Below, one piece after another: positions 27,706-36,675 of a stretch of DNA of 36,675 nt. Under the pieces are notes generated by a model. It did not search any database. It was not told the DNA's origin and saw only the letters and a program-made list of their open reading frames with translations. This stretch comes from an uncultured Geobacteraceae bacterium. Its GTDB lineage: Bacteria; Desulfobacterota; Desulfuromonadia; Geobacterales; Pseudopelobacteraceae. Each line of letters begins with the position of its first letter. The first letter of the stretch is position 1. The position numbers and the translations under genes are program-made. The stretch lies in NCBI GenBank assembly GCA_903958085.1, contig CAJBRY010000680.1:1-36675 (forward strand), read 5' to 3'.

Positions 27706-29820
27706 ATGATGACTCAAACTCCATTCTTAAAAACAATATTTAAACATAACTTGCGACATTTGTTTTTTATCGGATTGCATCTCGTTGCGCTTTCGATCGT
27801 TTTGCTTCCTGCCTGTGCAAATGCTTCTATTCCTAACCGTCTCTACCGAATCGATATTCGCCCTCAAAAAGATTTTACCCGCCTTACTGTAAGGCTTTCA
27901 GATCCCCCTCAATACAGGCTCTCCGCCATTCCAGGAAATCGTCTGCGCCTTGCCATAAATGACACTGGGGGGACATTATTCAAAAAATTCCGGCGTTATT
28001 CTGACAAAAATATTGGCGGCTTGATTATTAAAAAACGTGGCAATAGCTTGCTGGTTACCTTCCAGATTTCTCAAAAAGTCGGTTGGCGTGATCTAACCCG
28101 CCCTGACATCAGCGCAATAACCATTGATGTCGGTGTTCCATTCAAGCCTAAATCCCCTCAAGCTTCTCTGTCAGGGCGGGAAAAAATCTGGAACGGGGTT
28201 GAAAAACTTGTGAGGGATTTTGATCCTCCTCTAAAATCAGAAATCCCGTTCACTCCAACAGATCGTCAAATTCTGAAAAACTTCCTTTCCGAAGAAGAGC
28301 TGAAGGACTTCATGATAGGTGAGGCCGCTCTTTACAAGGGAAGTCTCACGGCAGCCGAAGAAACATTTACGCGTTATTCTTCGCGTCAGGCTCCGATTCG
28401 TGCATTGGCACTCTATCGCCTTGCTGAGACATGGTATAAATTGCAAAAGTACGCACAAGCTTTAGCCGCCTTTCGCGAAGCGGAAAAACTTTGGCCGGCT
28501 TATTTGGGGTTAAATCCCGGAGTTACTTTTTATTATGGCGACAGCATAGCCCGAAGTGGTGAACTCACATCTGCCCGCTCTTTGCTTGCCGGCCTTGTTG
28601 CCCGCCTTGCAGACAAAGCGTTTGCTCCGGCTTTGCTCGTAAGGCTTGGCGATATCTTAACTCGTCAGGGGCATGAAAGTGAGGCCTCTGCAATTTATAG
28701 AAATGTTGCAGAAAATTTTAAGGAGAACAAAGCCAGTCAGATGGCGTTGATGCGAATTGCTGACAACCAGTTTCTCCAATCAACTCCCTGGAATTACCTT
28801 CCGATCAGTGACGTATACCTGACAGCCTCCCAGCAAAGCGGCGACCTTGATATGCGGGAAGAGTCGCATTTTAAGTATGTTCTTCTTGAGTCGATTCACG
28901 GCGAAGCAGCAACTGCGCTACAGTTGGTAATGAGTTTTCAGCGCAAATTTCCTCGTGGTGTTTATGCTGCAGTTGCCAGAACTATCAGGGAAGTACTTGT
29001 TACTGAAGTATTTCGCCGCAGCATCTGGAAAAATGATCCCTCATCTCTTGTGCGATTCATGGAAGAGCAGCACGAGTATTTGAGCGGCTGTGTAGAACAA
29101 CCGGGGTTTCTCGCCACAATTACTCGCGCTTATAGCGAAGCAGGTCGCCCTATTGAGCTAGTCAAGTTGTTGACCTCGCTTGTTGATCGAACTTGGGCAG
29201 CATCTGTAGCGCCTGAGCTCTATACCAGCATTATTGATAACGCTGAACTTATTGGAGATTTGATCACTGCGGAGCGTACAATGAAAGCGTATATGGGTAA
29301 GTTTTCTGGTAAGCCGCAAGCCAGACTTATGTCAGAGCGTCTTGGTTCGCTCTATTTTTCAACAGCAAAACATCCGCAGGTTAAAGAAACGCTCCTCTGG
29401 CTCCTCAACAAGGGCGAAAAGGCGCAGCGCGCTGAAAGCTATTATCAATTGGGCAGATCATTATGGGAACTGCAACTCTATTCTCAGGCAGCAAAATCTA
29501 TGGATTTATTTATTTCTGCCCCTTCCGGTCGTGACCCGAGACTTGTGCCGGATGCATATTTTGTTGCCGGTTCGTCCAAAGAAAGTCTGGGCGACCGTAA
29601 AGGTGCGTTAAAACTGTTTGAAACTGCTCTCAAGCTTCCTGATAACAAACGTAACGAGGAGTTCGTATACAGAGCTGGGCAGATTAACCTTCAGGAAGGG
29701 AATATTGTTCGGGCAAAAGGCCTCTTCGAGCAGCTTGCCAAAAACGGTAAAGATATTGATTGGCAAAAACTGGCCCAGCAAGCCTTGACAACCCTCGATT
29801 CAAAGAAGACCCTTCCGTAA
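27706..29820 (+). CDS. Exported AMIN-like plus TPR protein
   Basis: Signal peptide (FFIGLHLVALSIVLLPACANAS); YRIDIRPQKDFTRLTVRLSDPPQYRLSAIPGNRLRLAI AMIN-like; multiple TPRs. Start ATG 27706 or 27709 preferred over TTG 27670. Confidence 0.7.
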   Translation: MMTQTPFLKTIFKHNLRHLFFIGLHLVALSIVLLPACANASIPNRLYRIDIRPQKDFTRLTVRLSDPPQYRLSAIPGNRLRLAINDTGGTLFKKFRRYSDKNIGGLIIKKRGNSLLVTFQISQKVGWRDLTRPDISAITIDVGVPFKPKSPQASLSGREKIWNGVEKLVRDFDPPLKSEIPFTPTDRQILKNFLSEEELKDFMIGEAALYKGSLTAAEETFTRYSSRQAPIRALALYRLAETWYKLQKYAQALAAFREAEKLWPAYLGLNPGVTFYYGDSIARSGELTSARSLLAGLVARLADKAFAPALLVRLGDILTRQGHESEASAIYRNVAENFKENKASQMALMRIADNQFLQSTPWNYLPISDVYLTASQQSGDLDMREESHFKYVLLESIHGEAATALQLVMSFQRKFPRGVYAAVARTIREVLVTEVFRRSIWKNDPSSLVRFMEEQHEYLSGCVEQPGFLATITRAYSEAGRPIELVKLLTSLVDRTWAASVAPELYTSIIDNAELIGDLITAERTMKAYMGKFSGKPQARLMSERLGSLYFSTAKHPQVKETLLWLLNKGEKAQRAESYYQLGRSLWELQLYSQAAKSMDLFISAPSGRDPRLVPDAYFVAGSSKESLGDRKGALKLFETALKLPDNKRNEEFVYRAGQINLQEGNIVRAKGLFEQLAKNGKDIDWQKLAQQALTTLDSKKTLP

Positions 29821-29983
29821 AGCCATGAAGTCATTTTATTGACTTTGTCAAAAGAATGGCAGCAGCGTGTTTCGGCACCATCCATGCAAATTTGAATTCA
29901 TAAGCAGACCGGCAATTTCTAATATTTGCGTCGACAAGCAGAAATGCAAGAGAGTAGCTGTTTTTATTGCGGCAAATATTTTC

Positions 29984-30008
29984 CGACACTCCGGGGTGGG
30001 TAGTGTCG
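29984..30008. promoter_or_regulatory. Inverted repeat upstream of the flgB sigma-54 promoter
   Basis: CGACACT (29984-29990) / AGTGTCG (30002-30008), 11-nt spacer. Confidence 0.45.
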
Positions 30009-30046
30009 AGGCAAGCGCCTATTAGCGCAAAACTGAAACCTCCCTG

Positions 30047-30062
30047 TGGTACGTTTTTTGCA
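30047..30062 (+). promoter_or_regulatory. Sigma-54 (RpoN) promoter of the flagellar operon
   Basis: TGGTACGTTTTTTGCA matches TGGCACGNNNNTTGCW with exact GG-N10-GC spacing; about 30 bp upstream of the flgB ATG. Confidence 0.85.
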
Positions 30063-30093
30063 TATAACAGGTGTTTGAGAGGAGTTATTTACT

Positions 30094-30522
30094 ATGCAAA
30101 TAGAAGGTCTTTTCAGTAATACAATTACACTTTTGGGGAAAAGCGTTGACCTCAGGGCAAAGAATCAGAATTTGATCGCCTCCAATATTGCAAATGCCGA
30201 AACCCCGAATTTTGTGCCAAAATCATTGGCATTTGAAGAGGAATTGCAGGGGGCTCTGAAAAACAGAACAAACGGTCAGCGAGCGTCTTCACTTCCGCAT
30301 CAGCGACATATCCCGGTTCGAGGAGCAGGGGCTAGCCTACAGTCGGTCTCTGGTAAAATTATTGAAACGCCAGCCTTGACACCCGGCAAAGACGGCAATG
30401 CTGTAGAGCTTGAAAATGAAATGGGAAAACTGGCAGAAAACCAAATAATGTTTAATGCATCTGTTCAGATGCTGACAAAAAAATTCGAAGGATTGCGCTC
30501 TGCAATAAGGGAGGGTAAATAA
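30094..30522 (+). CDS. flgB: Flagellar basal-body rod protein FlgB
   Basis: LRAKNQNLIASNIANAETPNFVPKSLAFEEEL; followed by flgC, fliE. Confidence 0.94.
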   Translation: MQIEGLFSNTITLLGKSVDLRAKNQNLIASNIANAETPNFVPKSLAFEEELQGALKNRTNGQRASSLPHQRHIPVRGAGASLQSVSGKIIETPALTPGKDGNAVELENEMGKLAENQIMFNASVQMLTKKFEGLRSAIREGK

Positions 30523-30960
30523 TTGGACTTCTTCAGTTCTATGAATGTTAGTTCGTCGGCTCTTTCTGCCGAAAGAACACGAATGAATCTGATTTCAAGC
30601 AACCTTGCTAATGCCAATGCTACGCGGACCCCTGAAGGGGGGCCATACAAGCGGAAAGATGCTGTTTTTGCAGCGACACCTCTTGAAAATCAGTTCAATC
30701 GCGTGCTTGACGGTGCAACGGCCAAACAGGTGCGGAAAGTAGAAGTAACAGACATTGTTGAAGACCAGAATCCTCCTCGTCTCCAGTATGACCCGAGTCA
30801 TCCGGACGCTAATCCTCAAGGATATGTCGCGATGCCTAACGTCAACGTTGTTGAGGAAATGGCTGACATGATCAGTGCTACGCGTGCGTATGAAGCCAAT
30901 GTGACTGCAGTACAAGCTGCCAAAAGTATGGCTATGAAAACTCTGGAAATCGGCAGGTAA
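30523..30960 (+). CDS. flgC: Flagellar basal-body rod protein FlgC (TTG start)
   Basis: SSSALSAERTRMNLISSNLANANATRTPEGGPYKRKDAVF...VNVVEEMADMISATRAYEANVTAVQAAKSMAMKTLEI; TTG directly abuts the flgB TAA, GGAGGG RBS. Confidence 0.95.
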   Translation: MDFFSSMNVSSSALSAERTRMNLISSNLANANATRTPEGGPYKRKDAVFAATPLENQFNRVLDGATAKQVRKVEVTDIVEDQNPPRLQYDPSHPDANPQGYVAMPNVNVVEEMADMISATRAYEANVTAVQAAKSMAMKTLEIGR

Positions 30961-31007
30961 TTTTCTCGAACAAAGGAATAACCAGAAAACATTAAAGGGG
31001 ATTTACC

Positions 31008-31310
31008 ATGATAATTAATGGAATAAGTAGCGGAATTGGCATGTCGAAAGCCTTCCCGGAAATGACTAAAGCAAGCTCATCTTCTACGGCTGAAGGTGCT
31101 GGAAAATTTTTCAGTGAACTTGTGTCCAAAGTAAATGACATTCAAGTTCAGTCGGACAAGGCGATTCAGGGGCTTGCGAGCGGAGAGAACAAAAACCTTC
31201 ACGAAGTAATGATTGCTGTCGAGAAATCCAGCCTTTCGTTCCAGTTCATGTCGTCGGTACGCAACAAGGCAATTGAGGCTTATCAGGAAGTAATGAGGAT
31301 GCAGGTTTAA
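31008..31310 (+). CDS. fliE: Flagellar hook-basal body protein FliE
   Basis: [60 protein letters not shown]. Confidence 0.95.
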   Translation: MIINGISSGIGMSKAFPEMTKASSSSTAEGAGKFFSELVSKVNDIQVQSDKAIQGLASGENKNLHEVMIAVEKSSLSFQFMSSVRNKAIEAYQEVMRMQV

Positions 31311-31356
31311 AGTCTATACTGCCGCTTAACCCGCAAAAGGAGTCTAAACTTTTCAA

Positions 31357-32931
31357 ATGCCAGAAGGAATTCGCAGACTTATAGAGCCTTTTACAGCTCT
31401 TTCGCCAGGGAAACAGATGATGATTGCTGTTGTAGCCTTTCTCTCAGCTGTCGCATTTGCAATTCTTATTTTCATCGCTAACCGTACGGATTACAAGCCA
31501 CTTTTTACTAACCTCACATCAGAAGATGCGGGTGAGATTGTCAAAAAACTGAAGGACTCCAAAACGCCCTATCAGATAACTCCAGACGGCAAAGGGGTTC
31601 TGGTTCCTTCTGATAAAGTTTATGAACTTCGCCTGACACTTGCTTCTGAGGGAATTCCGCAGGGTGGCGGTGTTGGATTTGAAATTTTTGACAGGAAAAA
31701 TTTCGGAATGACGGAGTTTGTGCAGAAACTCAATTATCAGCGGGCTTTGCAGGGTGAACTATCCCGCACAATTTCGCAGATTACCGGAGTTGAGCAGGCA
31801 CGAGTGCACCTTGTCATACCCGAAAAATCGCTTTTCAAGGACAACGAAAAACCGGCCACCGCTTCAATAGTTTTGAAGATGAAATCAAACCGCGCCCTCC
31901 GTGATTCTGAAGTTCAGGGGGTTATTCATCTGGTTTCGGCATCGATTGAGGGAATGGATCCCGAGCATGTCACCGTCCTCGATAGTCGCGGCAAGATTCT
32001 CAGCAAAGGCGGCAGCAGTGACCCTACAGCCCGCATGACTTCTGCCATGCAGGAAACACAGCGTACTTACGAAAAAAATGTTGAGGAGCGAATTCAGTCT
32101 CTGCTAGATCGAATTGTCGGTGGTGGTAAGTCGGTAGCCCGAGTCACAGCATCGTTTGATTTCAAACAGGTTGAAAGAGTTGAGGAAAAATTTGATCCAG
32201 AGTCAATTGCCGTTAGGAGTGAACAGCGCACAGAAGAGAAAGGAGCTTCCAGTACCAGCGGGTCAGGCGTTCCTGGAGTACAGACTAACCTCGGGCGAAC
32301 AACTGCAGGAAATGGGTCAACCTCGGGTGGTGGTTCAAAAAATGACGAAACACTTAATTATGAAGTAAGCCGTTCAACCGCAAAGATTATTGAACCGGTT
32401 GGAGCATTAAGCAAAATTTCAATAGCCGTTCTGGTTGATGGAAAGTATGAAGAGCCGGCTGCTGTAAAAGAAGGTCAAGTTGCAAAGGCGAAATATGTGC
32501 CGCGCTCCCCTGACGAGCTACAGAAAATTGAAACTCTTGTAAAAAGTGCGGTAGGCTTTAATCCTGAACGCGGAGATCAGATGAGCGTTCAAAACATACC
32601 ATTTCAGGATACCGGAGAAGCTGGCAGTAGCGAAACCGCTGCCTGGTGGAATAATCCGTTTTTTATCTCACTGGCAAAAAACCTGATGATTGGAGTTGGA
32701 TTTCTCGCATTGATCATGTTTGTTATTCGTCCTTTACTTTCATCGTTACGGTTGACAAGACGTCCAACGCTTGAGAGTTTTGAGGCGGTCGCAAGCGGGG
32801 ATCTGACGACTGCAGAAAGGGCTTTGATTAACTCGCAGATGGCAGAACAGCAGAGCTTGATTGAACAGGCCAAGAAAGACCCATATCAAGTTGCTCAAAT
32901 ATTACAAAACTGGGTTTCTGAGGATAAATAG
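31357..32931 (+). CDS. fliF: Flagellar MS-ring protein FliF
   Basis: YKPLFTNLTSEDAGEIVKKLKDSKTPYQI, GVGFEIFDRKNFGMTEFVQKLNYQRALQGELSRTI, ARVHLVIPEKSLF. Confidence 0.97.
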   Translation: MPEGIRRLIEPFTALSPGKQMMIAVVAFLSAVAFAILIFIANRTDYKPLFTNLTSEDAGEIVKKLKDSKTPYQITPDGKGVLVPSDKVYELRLTLASEGIPQGGGVGFEIFDRKNFGMTEFVQKLNYQRALQGELSRTISQITGVEQARVHLVIPEKSLFKDNEKPATASIVLKMKSNRALRDSEVQGVIHLVSASIEGMDPEHVTVLDSRGKILSKGGSSDPTARMTSAMQETQRTYEKNVEERIQSLLDRIVGGGKSVARVTASFDFKQVERVEEKFDPESIAVRSEQRTEEKGASSTSGSGVPGVQTNLGRTTAGNGSTSGGGSKNDETLNYEVSRSTAKIIEPVGALSKISIAVLVDGKYEEPAAVKEGQVAKAKYVPRSPDELQKIETLVKSAVGFNPERGDQMSVQNIPFQDTGEAGSSETAAWWNNPFFISLAKNLMIGVGFLALIMFVIRPLLSSLRLTRRPTLESFEAVASGDLTTAERALINSQMAEQQSLIEQAKKDPYQVAQILQNWVSEDK

Positions 32932-32967
32932 GCGTTGTAACTTTTTGTTTACTTTAGAAGGAAATTT

Positions 32968-33960
32968 ATGACTGGTTCAGAAAAAGCTGCCGTTTTGTTG
33001 CTGTACTTAGGCAATGATGTAACTGCCAAAGTATATGAACATATGGATGATAGTGAAATAAAAAAAATCAGTAAAAGCATGGCCTCCCTGGGACATGTTT
33101 CGCGCGAAACGATTATGACTATTGTCTCAGACTTTACTACGGTTATTGATCCAGAGGCCGGCATATTCTCTCAGGGCGATGAATTTGTTTTGAAGATTCT
33201 TGAAAAGGCGCTTGGCCCAGAAAAAGCTCAGATGTTGATGGATGAGTTACAAGCTTCCAGTTATGGTGACCTAGTCGATATTCTTGCAAATATGGATTCT
33301 AAAAGTATAGCCAACTTCCTTTCGCAAGAACACCCTCAGACCATTGCCGTCATCCTGGCTAAACTTAAATCAAAGCAAACCAGCGAAATTATCAGTCTAC
33401 TGCCACAAGAGTTACAGGCTGAAGTTGTCCTTCGGATAGCTGATGTAGAACAGGTTTCTCCAGACATACTGAAAGAAATTGACGATGTTATGAAACGTGA
33501 ACTGCAATCTATGGGGGGAACCCAGCGCTATAAGGTTGGTGGTATTGACAAAGTTGTCGATATGTTCAACCACTTTGAACGTAGTAAGGAAAAGCAGATA
33601 CTAGATAAACTGGACGTACTCAGTCCGCCTTTGTCTGAAATTATTCGTAAGCACCTCTTTACTTTCGAAGATGTATTTGCGCTGGATGACCGCAGTATAC
33701 AGTCTGTCATGCGCGAAGTTTCAAATGATACTTTGACTTTGGCCATGAAAACCTCTCCTGATGAAGTTAAGGAAAAGATTTTCAAGAATATCTCCAGTCG
33801 TGCAGCAGATATGATCAAGGAGGACCTGGAAGTCATGGGACCGGTACGACTTTCGGACGTCGAAAAAGCTCAGGGGGAAATCATAAAGATCGTACGCAAA
33901 ATGGAGGAAGAAGGGAAAATTGTTCTGGCAGGCCGTGGAAGCGACGATGTCCTCGTCTAA
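32968..33960 (+). CDS. fliG: Flagellar motor switch protein FliG
   Basis: EKAAVLLLYLG; EHPQTIAVILAKLK; C-terminal LFTFEDVFALDDRSIQSVMREVSNDTLTLAMK, RAADMIKEDLEVMGPVRLSDVEKAQ. Confidence 0.97.
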   Translation: MTGSEKAAVLLLYLGNDVTAKVYEHMDDSEIKKISKSMASLGHVSRETIMTIVSDFTTVIDPEAGIFSQGDEFVLKILEKALGPEKAQMLMDELQASSYGDLVDILANMDSKSIANFLSQEHPQTIAVILAKLKSKQTSEIISLLPQELQAEVVLRIADVEQVSPDILKEIDDVMKRELQSMGGTQRYKVGGIDKVVDMFNHFERSKEKQILDKLDVLSPPLSEIIRKHLFTFEDVFALDDRSIQSVMREVSNDTLTLAMKTSPDEVKEKIFKNISSRAADMIKEDLEVMGPVRLSDVEKAQGEIIKIVRKMEEEGKIVLAGRGSDDVLV

Positions 33961-34699
33961 GATAATAAAGCAGGCTGATTACATCGATGCCGGTGCTACA
34001 GAATATAGCTTCAGAAGTATAAACCACACTACAGCAGTAACTGCCGGTTCCGTTCAAAGTAGCGTTGGGTTTGTTCCGCTTGGTTTGTTCCAGGGATTTG
34101 ATCAGCCGGATTCATCTGGAGATGAGGCCGAGGATACAGGACCACCTCCCATTGAAATAAGCGAAGAAGAACTTAATAGAAAACTTAGTGACTCCTTTAA
34201 TGCCGGCCTTAAAGATGGAAAGGAACTGGCTGAACGAGGACTAGTGAATGTTTTCAGGGCGCTTCGGTCTTCAAGTGAATCAATACATGACCTTAGGGAT
34301 AAAATATTCAGGGAATCAGAGGATGAACTGATTAATCTTGTAATGCTCGTAGCCCGCAAAGTAATCATTCGGGAAATTGAGCAGGACAGATCAATTCTGG
34401 CTGGCGTCGTACAGAATGCGCTTGCCGGTTTGTCAGCACGCGAAGAAATAACGGTTCGCATCAATCCGGATGACTATCTGCTAGTTACCTCAGGGCGGGA
34501 CGAGTTGCTGCAAAAGGAACTGCTAAACGAGCGATTGCTGCTGAAGCCAGATCCATCTGTTGGAGTTGGTTTTTGTCTTGTAGATACGGAAATGGGGACT
34601 ATCGACGCTTCTCTGGACGGCCAAATGGAACAGATATACCGAACTCTTCTCGAACAGCGTACCGCCGCTGCAGCAGCTGAGGCCTCCACCGTTGCATGA
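33947..34699 (+). CDS. fliH: Flagellar assembly protein FliH
   Basis: Between fliG and fliI; ISEEELNRKLSDSFNAGLKDGKELAERGL; C-terminal LLKPDPSVGVGFCLVDTEMGTIDASLDGQMEQI. Start ATG 33947 overlaps the fliG end. Confidence 0.9.
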   Translation: MSSSKIIKQADYIDAGATEYSFRSINHTTAVTAGSVQSSVGFVPLGLFQGFDQPDSSGDEAEDTGPPPIEISEEELNRKLSDSFNAGLKDGKELAERGLVNVFRALRSSSESIHDLRDKIFRESEDELINLVMLVARKVIIREIEQDRSILAGVVQNALAGLSAREEITVRINPDDYLLVTSGRDELLQKELLNERLLLKPDPSVGVGFCLVDTEMGTIDASLDGQMEQIYRTLLEQRTAAAAAEASTVA

Positions 34700-34705
34700 T
34701 GTGCC

Positions 34706-36025
34706 ATGCCTGACTTAAAACTCAATCTTGAAAAATATCGTTCTGCACTTGCGACTACAAAGTCTGTCAGGTTGCAGGGGAAAGTTACTCAGGTTGTTGG
34801 ACTGGTAATAGAAGGATATTGTCCGGACACTTCGGTCGGTGCTATCTGCGAAATCAAGCCTCTTGATGGTGAGCCTATCCCTGCCGAAGTAGTTGGCTTT
34901 CGTAATAATAAAACACTCTTGATGCCCCTTGGCGAGCTAAGGGGTGTAGGTCTTGACAGCCTGATATCTGTTCGGCGTGATAATGCTTCCATGGGAGTGG
35001 GACCCCTAATGCTCGGGCGGGTTATAGACGGTCTTGGCAATCCGATTGATGATAAAGGACCCATCGACGTAGAGGAAGAGTACCCTATATATGCGTTGCC
35101 TGTAAATCCAATGTCCCGGCCTCCTATTCGGAAACCACTGGATCTTGGAATCCGCAGCATCAATGGTTTGTTGACCTGCGGTCAGGGTCAACGAGTCGGA
35201 ATTATGGCAGGCTCCGGCGTCGGCAAATCTACCTTGCTGGGTATGATAGCCCGCTATACAGAAGCCGACGTGAACGTTATTGCCCTAATAGGAGAACGTG
35301 GCCGTGAGCTGCGTGAATTTATTGAAAAAGATTTGCAGGAACTGGGACTTAAGAAGTCTGTCGTTGTAGTTGCAACCTCAGATCAGCCCCCTCTAGTCAG
35401 GATGCGCGGCGCCTATATTGCTACCACAATAGCAGAGTATTTCAAAAATCAAGGGAAAAAAGTCCTTTTGATGATGGACTCAGCAACCCGTTTTGCAATG
35501 GCAATGCGCGAGGTAGGTCTTGCCATTGGCGAACCTCCAACCACAAAAGGCTATACACCGTCCGTCTTTGCCGCATTGCCGAAACTACTTGAAAGGACAG
35601 GAAATTTCCCTGAGGGGAGCATCACAGCTCTATACACAGTGCTTGTGGAAGGTGACGACTTCAACGAACCTATTTCCGATGCAATGCGCAGCATTCTTGA
35701 TGGGCATATAGTCTTGTCGCGTGACCTGGCTGCTCGAACCATCTATCCTCCTATTGATATCCTTGCAAGTGCAAGCCGCGTCATGACAGATGTCGCATCA
35801 AGGGAGCATCTGGATGTTGCCTCAAAATTCAAGGAAGTGCTGGCGACATATCGTCAATCAGAAGATTTGATAAATATTGGTGCCTACAAGGCCGGGAGCA
35901 ATTCCGGTATAGATTATGCTATAGCCCATATTGCACAGATGCAGTCCTTTATGAAGCAGGCGGTGCATGATCCGGTGATGCTTGAAGAAGCCGTCAAGGA
36001 TTTGAAAACCATGTTTGCATTCTGA
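34706..36025 (+). CDS. fliI: Flagellum-specific ATP synthase FliI
   Basis: GIMAGSGVGKSTLLGMIARYTEADVNVIALIGERGREL, KKVLLMMDSATRFAMAMREVGLAIGEPPTTKGYTPSVFAALPKLLER. Confidence 0.97.
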   Translation: MPDLKLNLEKYRSALATTKSVRLQGKVTQVVGLVIEGYCPDTSVGAICEIKPLDGEPIPAEVVGFRNNKTLLMPLGELRGVGLDSLISVRRDNASMGVGPLMLGRVIDGLGNPIDDKGPIDVEEEYPIYALPVNPMSRPPIRKPLDLGIRSINGLLTCGQGQRVGIMAGSGVGKSTLLGMIARYTEADVNVIALIGERGRELREFIEKDLQELGLKKSVVVVATSDQPPLVRMRGAYIATTIAEYFKNQGKKVLLMMDSATRFAMAMREVGLAIGEPPTTKGYTPSVFAALPKLLERTGNFPEGSITALYTVLVEGDDFNEPISDAMRSILDGHIVLSRDLAARTIYPPIDILASASRVMTDVASREHLDVASKFKEVLATYRQSEDLINIGAYKAGSNSGIDYAIAHIAQMQSFMKQAVHDPVMLEEAVKDLKTMFAF

Positions 36026-36056
36026 TTTCGACTGTTTGTCGTGGGAGTAACCGGCA

Positions 36057-36500
36057 ATGGCTGGTAAAACTTTTGAGCTTGAACAGGTTTTAACATATCG
36101 CCGCGAAATGGAAAGGGTTCGCAAACAGGAGTTTGCCACTGCCAGGCAGCAGCTTGAATATGCCAATCATGAATTGAAGCGGGAAGAACAACTGGTAGAC
36201 TTATTGACACAGGAGTTTCAAAGATGTCAGCAGGAGATGCAATGTATTGATGATCTACGAATGTATTCTGATTTTTTCGGACGCAAAAGAGAAGAGATAA
36301 AGCTGCAGAAAGAGCAGATAGAGCAACTGGATGAAGTAATGAACGAAAAAAGGGCTGAATTATTGGAAGCAAGTAAGGATAAAAAAGTTCTTGAATCGTT
36401 AAAACAAAAAAAGGCTGAAGAATTTAAACAGGAAATGGCTACCAAGGAACGAAATTTCCTTGATGAGATTTCTATACAGAAAAAGGTCAAAACGTCTTGA
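36057..36500 (+). CDS. fliJ: Flagellar export protein FliJ
   Basis: Coiled-coil FELEQVLTYRREMERVRKQEFATARQQLEYANHELKREEQ; directly after fliI. Confidence 0.9.
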   Translation: MAGKTFELEQVLTYRREMERVRKQEFATARQQLEYANHELKREEQLVDLLTQEFQRCQQEMQCIDDLRMYSDFFGRKREEIKLQKEQIEQLDEVMNEKRAELLEASKDKKVLESLKQKKAEEFKQEMATKERNFLDEISIQKKVKTS

Positions 36501-36675
36501 GACTGAAAAAGATACTATATATTCTGCTTGTTTTTGGTAGCGGTCTTTTTATGACTAATTATCAACTGCCTGCTGTCTTAGCAAGTTCGGCAGGCCAGAA
36601 TCCGACAACAGCGAATGTACCGGCAGAAACTGGAAAGGAAGCCTCAGGCGGCGGCTCACAACCCATCAATGCAAC
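36497..36675 (+). CDS. Truncated exported protein (possible MotE-like flagellar accessory protein)
   Basis: TTG at 36497 overlaps the fliJ TGA; frame stays open to window end: MRLKKILYILLVFGSGLFMTNYQLPAVLASSAGQNPTTANVPAETGKEASGGGSQPINAT (signal/TM segment). Absent from the supplied ORF track. Confidence 0.55.
   Translation, partial: MRLKKILYILLVFGSGLFMTNYQLPAVLASSAGQNPTTANVPAETGKEASGGGSQPINA

Noticed and set aside
29828-29845. AAGTCA-TTTTAT-TGACTT inverted repeat after the AMIN/TPR gene as a terminator
   Set aside because: Only a 6-bp AT-rich stem and no clean U tract; too weak to call.
1-36675. CRISPR arrays, tRNA/rRNA genes, transposases, integrases, toxin-antitoxin or defence genes
   Set aside because: No regularly spaced direct repeats, RNA gene signatures or mobile/defence protein motifs seen on reading either strand.

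Overview
The window looks like a Geobacter/Desulfuromonadales-type chromosome segment; the taxon is inferred from gene content only. From left to right: (i) a minus-strand MSHA/type II-like pilus-secretion operon (about 10.9 kb down to 0.1 kb) encoding MshI/PilN-like, MshJ/PilO-like, MshK/GspB-like, secretin, GspE-family ATPase, GspF-family platform protein, ExeA-like ATPase with a peptidoglycan-binding domain, TPR protein and one prepilin, ending in a clear terminator; (ii) a PcrA/UvrD helicase; (iii) a two-subunit 3-oxoacid CoA-transferase; (iv) a GGDEF membrane protein; (v) an uncharacterised HEAT-like acidic-tailed protein overlapping gpsA; (vi) an alpha-glucan phosphorylase, a FliK-like protein with a threefold internal repeat, a short FlhB-C-like (FlhX-type) protein and a phosphohexomutase; (vii) CheY, CheX and a CheC/X-like protein fused to a degenerate receiver; (viii) an AMIN-like/TPR secreted protein; (ix) the flagellar cluster flgB-flgC-fliE-fliF-fliG-fliH-fliI-fliJ, preceded by a near-perfect sigma-54 promoter and followed by a truncated exported protein at the window edge. 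Most of this is recognisable housekeeping or motility content. I see no clear new defence or mobile system. The items most worth a second look are the triplicated FliK-like protein, the CheX-like/pseudo-receiver fusion, the HEAT/gpsA dual-frame overlap, the AMIN-TPR protein and the G9 tract in pcrA. No database search was run; all family calls come from reading motifs in the translations.
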